A DNA stretch of 62,000 nt from Cryptomeria japonica (GCF_030272615.1 NC_081414.1:663412938-663474937); one strand, 5' to 3'; shown: positions 22,338 through 34,082, counted from the first letter of the stretch. Notes: a model not told the origin generated them from the letters alone. Numbers and translations: made by a program.

Positions 22338-23962
22338 TGTAGTGTCATAAATTGTACACCCTTGCTAGGGTGTTACAATTTCACACTTAGGTTAGCACCT
22401 GCCTTAGTGTGTCTTGCATCTTGCATTTCTAATTCCCCTTTAAGTATTTAATTAGTTAATTTAATTAAATCTAAGGTCATGTTTCATCACTTTACATGTT
22501 ATAAAGTTGGGCCCTTTACCCTAAGTGTGCCCCTTTTTATTTTATTCCTCCAATGAATCATTTAATCATAAACCCTAATTATGTCTTATTTTGATCGTTT
22601 AGGACCGATTTCGCATATCAAAGCATCTTGAAATCAGCTGTAACTTTGGGATGTGCTCTAATATCATCATATCTAATGACCTCAAAAATTTGGTGAAAAT
22701 TTGTTCAGACCATGGCGGGAATGCACATGGTCTGCGAATTTTTGCCCAAAATTTTGGGAGCACAATCCTATGATATAATAATGCTTAACCCCAAAATATC
22801 AGTGGGAAATTCAAATCCTAGGTTGGCCTAAACATGAAATTAAGATCTCTCTTTCTTCATTTGAAGGGGTCTTTTTCTAAGAATCTAAGAGCAGGTTTTT
22901 GGAGTATTAGAGCCTTCTTTGCAATGAAAGGATAGATCTTTGAAGTGTTCAAAAGCATTCAACATTCATCCATCAAACATTCATCAAGCATCATTGTATC
23001 AATTGGGGGATTTTGAAGGTGTAGAAGAACAATAGGAGATCACTAATTGACAATTGGCTTGTACCTCTCCCTTGGGGTTGGGTATGGTTTCATGTTGTTT
23101 TCATGTCTTTGCATAAGCTTCATTTTGATTCATATTCATGATTTAGATCACTTTGCATTATGGATTTAGAGAATTTACTTTGTCAATTATAAGCAATTAG
23201 GGTTTACTCTTTAGGGTTGTTCTAGATTGTTTGCTTTCATCTTAGGATCTTGCACACACATTTTCAGTACATTATCGGCTATTCGTGGAGGTGGAAATCA
23301 CTAACACTAGGGTTTGGCTAGGGCAAAACCCTATATAGCCACCCCAAACCCTATTTTTCAGCTTCAGGTATAGGTTCAGATCTGAGCGTCGTTGGAAGTT
23401 TCGGGACCGAAAGAGAACACAAGGATAGTTTTGGGTTGCAGATCTCAACAAAAACCCCAAGGATAGGGGCATTGCACCCTGGTCCTATCTAGGATAGTGG
23501 CGTGGCACCATGGTACTGCCCTCTGTCAGCAGGATCTAGTAGAATAGTACTTTGCAAGCTTTAGAATCCATCCTATCAGTTGCAGCTCCAGAAGTGCAGA
23601 ATCAAGATAGTGGCGTGGCAGCTTGGTCCTAGACATTTTTTCTCAGATTTCAGACATTGGTGCACCTCTTATTTTGCCTTTTGATCTGTACTTTTTAGTA
23701 GTGTATCAGTTGTTCTTTGATCTGCATTCTCAGATTAGGGTTTGCTTGCTTACTTGCATCCTAGGTTAGATTGCATTTTGCATCATTCCTCTCTCTCATT
23801 TACAACAAAGAAATAGAAAACCTAAGAGGTAATCCACGACTCTCTCTTTCTCATAAGAAGTAACTGATGTGCGTTACTTCCATAGGTTCTTTCATATTCC
23901 ACGAGTGTGTATGAGAGTGGGATTAGGGTTTCCATACTTAGTCGCACTTTTCCCCCTACACA
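22338..23962 (+). repeat. 3' LTR of element I
   Basis: Starts TGTAGTGTCA and ends CCCTACACA. It matches the 5' LTR with many substitutions and small indels, including a different length near 22440. The pentamer ACTGC follows. Confidence 0.9.
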
Positions 23963-24369
23963 ACTGCATATTTCGGTTTCATTCATTGCGGTAAGCTTTC
24001 AATATCATACATGCACAAATACCAACTTAGTAAAAATAGTAACATATCATTTTTAGCCCTTATTGAAAAATAAATAACATTTTTGTGTGATGCAAGATTT
24101 TTCTTATACCTTGGATGCTTCTATATCAATATCCATTTTTCAAAGTAGATATTCATTTTGCAGTAATGGATATCCATTTTGAAAAGCCTAAAAAAATAGA
24201 CTTAAATAAAATGACCATAGATTTTGTATTACTTACCAAAAATTTAATTTTTTATAGGCACTAGAAAGGTGATTTAAAGCTATATACAATACAGAGTAAT
24301 TTTTTTAAATTATGTACAAAAAAAACAATAATAATTATAATCATTCAAATTTTATCCATCATTTCGAAA
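23963..24369. other. Spacer between element I and the LARD element
   Basis: AT-rich, no gene. ATATCCATTTTTCAAAGTAG-type words at 24120-24185 resemble words at 5340-5460. Confidence 0.5.
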
Positions 24370-24374
24370 CTTTG

Positions 24375-25448
24375 TGTAGGCACCTAAAAACGTCTCATTA
24401 ATCTGCACTAATTATTCATCCCATTAATTAAATAATTATTTAATTATTAATGAAACTAATTATATTCTTCTAAATTAATTTTAATCATCACACCTCAACA
24501 TTAATAATTACTATATTTCTATCCCCTTAATCAATTGAATCATTCAACCCTTTCTATATAATTAATTAAATATAAATTATTTAATTAATTACGATTTAAT
24601 CCTTTAATTAAATAATCTTTATTATTTAATTAAATTCAATTTCAAATAATTAAATATTTTCTTTAAATTATTTAATGAACTATTTTTTTTTCTTCTAATC
24701 CAAATTTCAAATTCAAATTTCAATTAATTACACGTGCATTTTACTTTTCAAAAATCTAAATACAAATTCAAATGCAAATGAAATGTGAATTTCATGTCAA
24801 AATCCTACATCACATGTTGAAATTCTAACTCCCACTCACTTTCAATCTATCTGGGCAATCAATTCAATCAACTGAGAAATCTATTTAGTCATCTCTCTAG
24901 TTAATTCAGTTAACTCCCCAATCACCTTTTTCAACTCTCAATTAGCTTTTTAAAATAGAGCAATCAATTCAGTTAACAAATTAATCAATTTAGTTCATTG
25001 ACTAATCAATTCAGTCATCTGATCAATCAATCCAGTTGACTCATCAATCAAATGAGTTAAACTCTCTATCAATTTTGTCTCAAGCAATCTCCACCATTGA
25101 TCAATTTTGTTCCTGAATGAATCTGAACCGTCCATTCTTGTCCTCCAAAATTTGTAAATTCAGCCCATTTCTCCTCATTTTTCCTTAACCACTATCTTCA
25201 AAATTATTGTGCAATCTTTATGTAGGTACTCCAGTGCAACACTAAGAGCCACACCAACATGATGATGCAGAAGAGCAATGGAAGCTATGATTCAAATCAG
25301 CAGAGGGAGTTTTCATTAGATTGTTATTCATTCTATTGAATTTGATTCTATTTCATTATCGTTTATTAGATTTTCTTAATTAGAATTGAATTCTAGTGGT
25401 TAATTCATATATTGCATGATTAATCGTGTATAAAAATATTTTTAATCA
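24375..25448 (+). repeat. 5' LTR of the LARD-like element
   Basis: Starts TGTAGGCACCTAAAAACG and ends TTTTTAATCA. It has a TTAATTAA-rich block (24410-24680) and a 21-bp periodic array (24859-25075). Agreement with 40307-41346 fixes the ends. Confidence 0.9.
24859..25075. repeat. 21-bp periodic array in the LARD 5' LTR
   Basis: The word TCAATTCAGTTAACTGA or a variant starts at 24859, 24880, 24901, 24922, 24964, 24985, 25006, 25027 and 25048, that is, every 21 bp (one unit is shifted). The 3' LTR keeps the same phase at 40780-40995. Confidence 0.85.
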
Positions 25449-25450
25449 TT

Positions 25451-25468
25451 TGGTGAACTTGACGTGAA
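25451..25468 (+). promoter_or_regulatory. Primer binding site of the LARD-like element
   Basis: TGGTGAACTTGACGTGAA begins 3 bases after the LTR. It resembles the PBS of element I (TGGTGAGCCTGATGTGAA), suggesting the same tRNA primer class. Confidence 0.55.
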
Positions 25469-25571
25469 ACTTACAACAATTGATCTTTTGTTCATTTTGT
25501 ATGTTTTTGCAGGTGCTTAGTACAGATTTTCATATGCGTGCCCAAATTTTTTCAATCATGTCATCATAATT

Positions 25572-25745
25572 TTGCATTGGTTTAGATTTTATGTTGCATT
25601 TGACTATCAATTTTGCATTTGTAAACATAGAATTTCACATTCGTTAACATTTTATTTCGCATTCATGACTTAAATTTCACATTCATAAATAGAATTTTGC
25701 ATTCGACTGTGAAATGTCACATAAGTAAATAGAATTTCACATAGG
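25572..25745. repeat. 20-22 bp periodic array in the LARD leader
   Basis: Nine degenerate units of TTT(T/C)(G/A)CATT(C/T)G type start at 25572, 25594, 25613, 25635, 25657, 25677, 25697, 25717 and 25737. The array lies about 120 bp after the PBS. Confidence 0.75.
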
Positions 25746-27270
25746 TTTAGTTAAAAAACTGCTTTTACAAAAACAAGCATAACTTTTGCATAACATATCG
25801 TATTTTCGAACTTCAAAATGCATTGGAAGTTGATTCAATGCTCTATCTTTTGGTGTAATTCTCTTTTCCATATCTATCATAAATTATTTTGGAAAATTTG
25901 TTTAAAGTCATGCCTTCTTGTTTAAACTTCATTTTCCCATATCTTTTCCATACACGATGATCTTTTAGTAAGATTTTTGTTTTCAAATCTATGAGAAAAT
26001 CATAAAGAACTCACTCAAAATATGACTTATATCATTTTTTATATCAATAATTTTGGGCTATTATTGGCGTGACCAACCTATCCTGTGCAAATTTTCCTTT
26101 GTTTAATGAAGACCCCTCAACTTAATAACAATTTTCTTGCAAGAAGAGGGGTGGAGTTGAAACTACCAATAATTTTTTTTTGCAAAGATGTTTTGATCAA
26201 TCAAAGGTTTGAATCAAACTACTAACTCATGTGATTATAGGATGTGCTTTTTTAAGCAATTCACACTTTGATTTAGTGCACTAACATGGACATCTGAATG
26301 CATTTATGAAAAAATTACACTTTGATTTGGTGCACTAAAAAGGACATTTGAATGCATTTATGACAAATTCACACTTCAATTTGGGCTTAATGAATGGACA
26401 TGCCTTCTGATTAGATTATCTCACAAATTTCTATCAATAAAGGAAATGAACTTTTGTTTGTTGTCTCTTGAGCACTTGCTCGATCTGTAGGGAGGACCCA
26501 CTGTTGCATTGAATACCTTTCCACCCACCTTCGGGGTCTTGGGAGATAGGGAAAAGTGACAATGACACCCATCTTGTATTTTAGTAGTAAGGGATATCTT
26601 TGATTGGGGATTTCATCACCCCACAAAGGTATCTTGAATTGGGACATGTTGGGGATATTGACTCTCCCAACACAATCTCGAGTAGGTTTTCAAATCCACT
26701 ATATAAATATGTTGGTCAGACAGCTAGAGTACAGAGGGAATTCAATGTATGTGGAGGCACCCTCTGCACCAATAATCTTAGTTAAGCCAAAGTGGCTTGC
26801 TTCAATAATTCATCGTTGGATTGGTGATCTCTAAGAACTTTACTACAAGACAATTGTTTTAGTTAACCCAAAATCCCACATTTGGTGGTTCAGCGAGTGT
26901 GGATTCTAGATCTTTGGGGCAAGCGAATCTGGTATGCCTATGAAGTATGTGTTGTGGAGCGGAGCCAATGCCACCAGAATCTCTATCTATTCTTCTTGTA
27001 TGAGGTATTTTATTGTAGAGGCCCCATTGAATGGTTTCCCATATTCTGTATAGGTTGTAAATGCTTTTCTCAAATCTTTAATTTGTTAGATGTTCTAAAC
27101 CAGTAAGGGTCATTCCTTTTTCGGCCAATCTAGGCTCTTTTTCTCACGCAACTCTGATTTTGAGAGTTGTCAAAAATAAGTCCAGTTGACCATATTGTCT
27201 TTGCTATCTGTATGCAGTGTTTTCAAAGTCTCTCAAAATCAAAATTTGTGCTCAAATAAGGTCATAAAAA
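25746..27270. other. Non-coding LARD interior, left part
   Basis: A 53-55 bp tandem repeat (three copies, 26261-26405, with TCACACTTTGATTT) is present. Short frames at 26411-27106 show no known domain. The Copia element is inserted at 27271. Confidence 0.6.
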
Positions 27271-28514
27271 TGTTGGATATGGTTAGTCATTGCTACTACT
27301 AGGATATGTTGTTGTCATTGATGTCAACATATTCCTGTGTATTGCTCTGGTGATTGTTGATTGGGAGGATCTTATGATCCAGTTTGCAATATTGTTTTGC
27401 TAATCACTATTTTGCAGAGGTTGATATTTCCTCTGGTATATTCAGGTGTGATCAGATCCGGTGCTAGGCTCTTGGGATATTATTTTAGATGAAATTGTAT
27501 ATCTTTCAGTTGGATTGTGATTTGGTGCTTGGTGAGTTATCTTTCTTCATGACAATTGCTGATTGGTTGTGTTCTTGAGTTTTCAGATGTTGATTGATGA
27601 AGATTTGATAAGTGGTGTTGGTGCAACTATTCCAGGTGATTATAGAATGCTTGCTTGTGTTTCCTAGTTGTTTCCTATTTGTCTTAGTGATATGCATTGA
27701 TCGCTGTAAGAGTTTTTGGTGGTTTCTATCAACTGGTGATGATTTGTGTGTTATGTGGTATTTCTCGGGTGTAGCGTGTTGCGGTTTATCTTGGCGCGAT
27801 TTCAGGTGGATGTGATCCTTTGGGAATTTAATTTAGGACCAAGCTATGCTATGTAAATCATCATATTGGTCTGGTGGTTGATCTTTGTATCACGTGATGT
27901 AATTTTGTAATTGAGGGTTGAGGGTTTAGCCAACCTTGTTGTCAAGGTTGATGACTTGTATATATAGGTGATATAGTCATGTAGTTTTGGTGTCGATGTT
28001 GTGTCTGCATTATCTAAGAGAGGTTCTTGTGCAAATACATGATTTATCCTTTGGTGTTGAGTTTGTGGTGAGATTGGTGTTGTAGGGCAGACATATGTGC
28101 TTAATTAGAACTGTAATCAGGCATTTGGAGATGCTATTTCTTCAGTTCACTTCTTCCAGATTGTAGTCTAAATCTTATTGTAAGTCAGTGAGACTTCCTT
28201 GAGGGTTGTAGCCTTCCAGGCCATTATTATTTAAGCAATGATCTCTAGGAAGTGTGCTTGAATGCATGTGCATTCCCATTGTAATATTTTCACATACTAT
28301 TGCAGAGTATCATCTTATTGTGGGTAGGTTCCCATCGTGGTTTTTCCCTTAATCAGGTTTTCCACGTCAAAATATTGGTGTTGTGTGTTTTGGTGTTAAT
28401 TAGATTATCTGTTTTATTATTGTAGTTTATCAGATCTGTGTTTTGTTTGTTATTCCGGTGAAGGCTGATTCATCCCCCCTCCTTCTCTATCTTCCTTATT
28501 GATTACCCCTAACA
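27271..28514 (+). repeat. 5' LTR of the Copia element
   Basis: Boundaries follow from the 3' copy and the adjacent PBS. A TATA box (TGTATATATAGG) is at 27958-27967. The end carries the GGTTTTTCCC...TTCCACGTC block and a C-run before CCCCTAACA. Relatives occur at 5771-8668 (minus) and 16430-17552. Confidence 0.92.
27958..27967 (+). promoter_or_regulatory. TATA box of the Copia LTR
   Basis: TGTATATATAGG; the 3' LTR has ATATATAGG at 35081-35089 in the same context. Confidence 0.5.
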
Positions 28515-28516
28515 AT

Positions 28517-28528
28517 TGGTATCAAATC
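28517..28528 (+). promoter_or_regulatory. Copia primer binding site (initiator tRNA-Met type)
   Basis: TGGTATCAAATC follows the LTR after two bases. The plant Copia consensus is TGGTATCAGAGC, so two positions differ. Confidence 0.8.
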
Positions 28529-28570
28529 TAGATCCTCTGGTAGAAGCTTAATCACTTGAGGAGATCCGGG

Positions 28571-29932
28571 ATGGTAGCTCAAGGTGTAATATTTAAGAAG
28601 GACAGTTCAAGATTTGATGGAAGTAACTATGCTATATGGAAGGACTGGATGGAAATGCACTTGAAATGTCTTGGTGAAGATTATTGGAAGATTACAAAGA
28701 ATGTCTATGTTGTTCCTCAAAATAGACCTTCTACTCCTGATGAGGTTAAGGAAGAAAAACATAATATTAGAGTGAAGGAAGCATTGCTTAGTGCCTTGAT
28801 TGATTCTGAGATGACTAATGTGATGGGACTTCAAACCAGACATGAGATCTGGGTGAAGCTTGAGGTGCTGCATGAAGGTGATAAACAAGTGAAGGCTGCT
28901 AAGTTGCAGAGTTTGAAAGGCAAGTATAAGAAATTGAAGATGGGAGATGATGAGAACATACACTCTTTTATGGCTAAGGTGAATGACCTTGTCTTAGGTA
29001 TCAAATGTGCTGGTGGAACTATTGAGGAAGATGAAGTTGTTGCTAAGGTGTTGAGATCTTTGCCTCCTACCTATAAACATAAGATTGTTGCTATTGATGA
29101 GATTCAGAGTGTGACTACAGTGACAAGAGATGTGTTGGTTAGAAAGCTTGCTCCATTTGAGCTAAGTGAATTTGGAGAATCACATGGAAAGTCCGAGACA
29201 ACATTCAAAGCATCTACATTTGTATTCGGTAAGCATAAATATGATCCCGATGAGTGCAGAATATCAAGATATGAAAGAGAGAGAAGAGAGATGGAAGAGA
29301 AAGAAAGGGAGCTGGATGAACTTAAAGCTTTGATTGCTCAGAGATTGCCTAAAGGTGCTGGTAAGTATGATGGAAAGTTGCCTTTGAAATATTTATCTTG
29401 CAATAAGATAGGACATTTTGCTTCTAGATTCCCAAAGAGAATGGCTAAGTATGACATACATGATAAGTTTGATAAGCATGATAGGAATGATAGATATGAC
29501 AATCATGAGAAGAATGACAAATCTTACAAGTCTAACCGGAAGTTTAAAAATCAGAAGAACTGTTATTATGTTGTTGATGAAGGTATTATAGATGAAGAAT
29601 CTGAAGGAGGTGAAGTTGTATTCCTTGCTATTAAGGAAGATGAACCTATACCTATTGATTCCACTAGCTGTAGTATTGAGGAGAAAGCTTTAGCTACTAA
29701 AGTTGAAGAGAAAGATGAATGGGTAATTGATAGTGGTTGTTCACATCATATGACCGGTGATAAAAGCAAATTTGTGAGTATGGAAAGATATGATTTTCAA
29801 ATAGTTAGATTTGGAGATGGCAAAGCCTATGTGATCTGTGGGAGAGGTTCCATTTCTTTTGATGGTAAGCATAACACTAATGATGTCTTGTATGTTGAAG
29901 GTTTGAAGCATAATCTTCAGAGTATTGGATAG
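28571..29932 (+). pseudogene. Copia gag and protease
   Basis: This is the longest open frame in the window; the first ATG is at 28571. The N-terminal UBN2-type gag shows FDGSNYAIWKDWMEMHLK, LSALIDSEM and SLKGKYKKLKMGDDE. A zinc knuckle follows (around 29385-29430) but reads Y-x2-C-x4-H-x4-F: two of its four zinc ligands are lost. A charged Asp/Lys/Tyr region leads to the protease active site WVIDSGCSHHMTG. The frame ends at TAG 29930-29932 in the SIGQM context, which would normally continue into integrase, so the polyprotein is cut there. Confidence 0.88.
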
Positions 29933-31040
29933 ATGGTTGATAAGGGTTATGATCTACAATTCAAGGATGGTAAATGCAAGATCTTGAATGCCTTCGATAT
30001 AGAGATTGCATTTGGAACTAAGACTGAAGGTAGCATTTTTCATTTGAATGCTAGTGAGAAAAGTTGTTTGATTGCTTAGATTGATGAGAGTTGGTTGTGG
30101 CATAGGAGAATGTGTCATGTGAATTTTGATTCAATGATTAAGATCTATTCTACACATGTTGTTAGAGATCTACCTAATTTTTTTAAGCTTGCTAATCCGG
30201 TATGTAAGGAATGTCAGTTGGGTAAGCAAACAAGAATTTCTTTCAAAAGCAAATAGTATACATCAGAAGGACTGCTAGATATTGTACATACTAACCTATG
30301 TGTACCTACAAATGTTAGATGTGTGTAGGGTGATAGATATTTTATGCTGCTAATTGATGATTATTTAAGGATGATGTGGGTTTTATTTTTGAAGGATAAA
30401 TTAGAAGCATTTGACAAATTCAAGATATTCAAAGCTAAGGTTGAGACTGAGTCTTGATTAAAGGTGAAGTGTTTGAGATCTGAAAGAGGTGGATAATTTT
30501 GTTTCAGTGAGTTCAATTCATTCTATGAGAATCATGGAATTAGAAGACAATTATTTGCTCCTAGAACCCCTCAACAAAAAGGAGTTGTTGAGAGGAAGAA
30601 CAAAACTATTTTGGATGCTGCAAGGACTATGCTGATTGAAGGAAATGTTCTGAATATTTAATGGAGAGAATCTATTAACTTACTGTTGTTTATACATTCA
30701 ACAAAGTTCACATCAAAGGTGATACCGATAAGACCCCTTATGAGTTTTGGTTTAGTCATGTTCCTACTATGAGATATTTTAGAGTATTTGGTAGCAAATG
30801 TTATATCAAAAGAGATGAGGATATAGGTAAGTTTGATGCTAGAAGTGATGAAGGTATTTTCTTGAGATATTCAACAAAGGGAAGGCCTATTGGTGCTACA
30901 ATAAGAGACTGAGAAAGATAGTTGAAAGTGAAAATGTGAAGGTGGAAGAGAACCTTGGGAAAGAGATCAAAGCATGTGGTTATGATGATGGCCAACATAT
31001 TGTTTTAACGTCTATTAAACCTGAAGAGCCTAAGCAAAAT
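29933..31040 (+). pseudogene. Copia integrase
   Basis: Pre-integrase zinc finger: WLWHRRMCHVNF and VCKECQLGKQ, with both His and both Cys present. Core: LDIVHTN (Asp 1), LIDDYLRMMW (Asp 2) and QQKGVVERKNK (Glu). Stops at 30077-30079 and several later places, including one in the RGG-x-F motif. Frameshifts near 30690 and 30885 break it. The distal part holds TPYEFWF, FGSKCYIKRDE and the GKFDARSDEGIFL motif. Confidence 0.85.
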
Positions 31041-31079
31041 GATATGTAAGAAACCTAAAAAATCATAAGACTTTGAGCT

Positions 31080-31502
31080 ATGTAAGATTGAATCATTTTG
31101 AAAATCAGATTATTGGTGATAGGAATAAAGGTGTGATGACTAGAAGAAGGTTAGTTACTGAAGAAGTATGTCTGATTTCCAAAGTTGAACCTAAAGATGT
31201 TGCTGAAGTTTATAAAGATAATAGCTAGATGAGAGCTATGGAAGAATAACTAGATCAGATTGAAAAGAATAACACTTGGGAACTTGTGCCTAGACCTAAG
31301 GATAATAATGTTATTGGTACTAAATGGGTATTCAAAAACAAATTGAATGAAGCCGATGAAGTTGTCAAAAATAAAGAAAGACTGGTCTACAAAGATTACT
31401 CACAACAAGAAGGAATTGATTATGAGGAGAATTTTTCTCTAGTTGCTAGACTTGAAGCTATTAGACTATTGGTTGCTTATGCTACTTACAAAGATTTCAA
31501 GG
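31080..31502 (+). pseudogene. Copia reverse transcriptase, 5' part
   Basis: After a lead-in (NKGVMTRRRL), the RT begins with WMRAMEE-like sequence carrying two stops, then NNTWELVPRP, IGTKWVFKNKLNE, LVYKDYSQQEGIDYEENFSLVARLEAIRLL and KDFKV. The reading ends at solo LTR D and resumes at 32865. Confidence 0.85.
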
Positions 31503-32859
31503 TGTAGACACCTAAAAATGGTCAACGCTTGCGGAGTCATACTTTAACATTTGCGCATTGCCTCATTTTAGGTTTTTGCATCGCATTAACATTTCTCCTA
31601 TGATTCGCACTTGGTCTTTATCATTTGTGAGCATTGAGTCTTTCTTCTGCATTCTTCATCTGTCTCGCTTTCGAATTTGGTCTTATTGACAACAATCTTT
31701 AATCATGATTTTGGTCGATCTTGTCAATCTCTTATCAACTTGTCAATCGCATCGTTTTACAATCTATTTTGTCATCGATCCTTGTCCTCTTGTCAATTTT
31801 GTCATCTTGCGATAAATTTATCATCGATCGTCGTCATTATGTCAATTTGGATCAATTTGTCATTGTTCCTCGGTGCATTTTATCAATCAAATCATTTGTC
31901 ACATTGGTCCTTTGTTAAATCCAAAATCAAATCGAATTTAGTCAATTATCTTTCATCAAGACCTAATTCATCTTCTAGGGTTTCGTGATTTAATCATTTA
32001 ACCTTGTGTGTGTCATTTCTTCCTTTAGGATTAATAAATTGTTTATTTATCCTAAGTCTTCTCATTGCAATTAAATGTTTAATTTAATTGGCTAATTATT
32101 CCTCTTTTGTGAATTAATTAATAAATGACACATTATTAATTAATTCACTAAATTCCTAATTTCCACCTATTTTCTAATTTCCTAATTCCTAAATTCTTAA
32201 TTCTCTAATTTCCTAATTTTTTAATTTTTAATTTTAATTTCCTCCTATTTCTCTCCTAAATTTATGGACATGACATAGAAATTTGTCATAGAACTTGTCT
32301 TGACATAGAAATTTGTCATAGAACTTGTCTTGACATAGAAATTTGTCATAGAATTTGTCTTGACATAGCAATTTGTCATAGAATCTGTCATAAAATTGTC
32401 ATAAGCCTTTTTGCGTAGCAACATGTCATAACTTTGCTATTCTTGATTTGAATTTCTATTCGAATCACTATCATGCTAATTTCTCCATTTCTCCAATTTC
32501 TCTATAAATTGGATGATCTTCATCAATCAAATCCGAATTTTCTATCAAACTACCGAACTTACGCTTCTAGTACTCCTGAGCTTTTCGTCAATCTTGCTTT
32601 CAATTGTGTGAGCACTTGTAGGTGAGATCCACAAACCCATTGAAGAGGAAAGAACAACAATGGAGCCGCATGGAAGGAGTATTCAATTCTATATCTGGTT
32701 TGCATAATTTTTCATCTTTGAATGCTTTGTTTTCATATCTCTATTGAGTGTGCTTAGAATTAGGTTCATTTGCAATGAGTGCTCTCATGATTAAGTTATC
32801 ATGTCTTATGTTTTGATTAATCTACTTATCTTGTGATGATTCCTAATTTTGATGCTACA
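31503..32859 (+). mobile_element. Solo LTR D inside the Copia reverse transcriptase
   Basis: It starts TGTAGACACC and ends GATGCTACA. CAAGG is duplicated at 31498-31502 and 32860-32864; removal rejoins the RT frame. A TATA box is at 32511-32520. It holds TTGTCAAT-rich sequence (31720-31900) and a 30-bp tandem array. The first 18 bases match the LARD LTR type. No coding content. Confidence 0.92.
32271..32400. repeat. 30-bp tandem array in solo LTR D
   Basis: TGACATAGAAATTTGTCATA starts at 32271, 32301, 32331 and 32361, an exact 30-bp period. Each unit also holds the near-palindrome GACATAGAAATTTGTCATAG. Confidence 0.9.
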
Positions 32860-32864
32860 CAAGG

Positions 32865-33475
32865 TATATTAGATGGACGTCAAATCTGCCTTTCTAAATG
32901 GTGATCTTGAGGAAGAAGTATACATTGAACAACCAAATGGATTTTCACTGTCAGATGATGGAGACATGGTATGTAAATTGAATAAATCTCTTTATGGATT
33001 GAAACAAGCTCCTAGAGCTTGGTATGCTAGACTAGATAAATACTTGTTGAAATTGGGATTTAGTAAACGTGCTGCTGACAGTAATCTATACTTTAAGATA
33101 GAAAATTATAACATCCTGATTGTTGAAGTCTTTGTTGATGATATAATCTTTGGTGATGATGATAACTTGAGCATGAAGTTTGACAGTGATATGCAAAAAG
33201 AATTTGAGATGTCTATGATTGGTGAGATGAATTTTTTCTTAGGTTTGTAGATTATACATACTAGAAAAGGTATATTCATATCTCAAACTAAGTGTGTGAA
33301 GGAATTGCTGAACAAGTTTGGATTAGATGACTCCAAACCGGTTGGAACTCCTATGGTGACTGGTTGTAAATTGTCCAAGAATGATGAATCTCCTAAAGCT
33401 AATAAGAGTTTGTACAAATCTATGGTTGGTGGACTGTTGTATCTTACTCAGAGGGCCGGACATTATGCATGATGT
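32865..33475 (+). pseudogene. Copia reverse transcriptase, 3' part
   Basis: It resumes with MDVKSAFLNGDLEEEVYIEQ (motif A Asp), then SLYGLKQAPRAWY and the catalytic loop VFVDDIIFG, in which the usual Tyr is Phe. TAG at 33248-33250 replaces a likely Gln in FLGLQI. The thumb continues with TRKGIFISQTKCVKELL and LLYLTQ and is frameshifted near 33455. Confidence 0.88.
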
Positions 33476-34082
33476 GTGCATGGCTGCTAGATATCAAGAT
33501 TATCCTAAAGAGAGTCATGTCACTATTGTGAAGAGGATATTCAGATTCCTGAAGGGAATTGTAGACTATGGATTGTGGTATCCTAGGAATGATGATTTCA
33601 TGCTTTGTGCCTATATTGATGTTGATTGGGCTGGTGATGTTGATGACTAGAAGAGCACTACAAATGTAGCATTATTTTTGGGTAAGAAATTGGTTTCATG
33701 GGCTAGCAAGAAACAAGATTTAGTGTCTTTATCTACTGCTGAAGCTAAGTACATTGCTGCTGCTAGTAATTTCACTCAGGTAGTTTGGTTGAAGCAAATG
33801 TTGAAGGATATCAGAATTATTCATGATGATCCTACGGTTATATATTGTGATAATTTTGGTACTATTAACATGTCAAATAATCCAATGCAACATTCAAAGA
33901 CTAAACATGTGTCAATCAAATATCATTACTTGAGAGAGCTAGTCAGTGAAGAGAAGGTGAAGCTAGAGTATGTATCTACAAAGGAGCAAATTGCTGATAT
34001 TTTCACTAAATATTTGCCGGCAAATACATTTGTCTATTTGAGAGACAAGTTAGGGGTATCCACCCCTCTTGATGAGAACTAG
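33453..34082 (+). pseudogene. Copia RNase H
   Basis: KESHVTIVKRIFRFLKG, LCAYIDVDWAGD (Asp 1; DADW is usual), KKLVSWASKKQD, SLSTAEAKYIAAAS (Glu), YCDN (Asp), HSKTKHVSIKYHYLRE and the C-terminal ADIFTKYLP. A TAG at 33648-33650 splits it. The final frame ends at TAG 34080-34082, about 300 bp before the 3' LTR. Confidence 0.88.

Larger units (their letters stand above)
8995..23962 (+). mobile_element. Ty3/Gypsy Tat-lineage retrotransposon, element I, with nested insertions
   Basis: It has two LTRs of about 1.63 kb, a PBS directly after the 5' LTR, a purine tract before the 3' LTR, and gag-pol in the order protease, RT, RNase H, second RNase H, integrase. Integrase placed last marks Ty3/Gypsy; the second RNase H marks the Tat lineage. 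Flanking pentamers are ACTGT (8990-8994) and ACTGC (23963-23967), a target duplication with one mismatch. An antisense PMD gene lies between integrase and the 3' LTR. The integrase is interrupted by solo LTR B. Many stops show it is dead. Confidence 0.9.
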
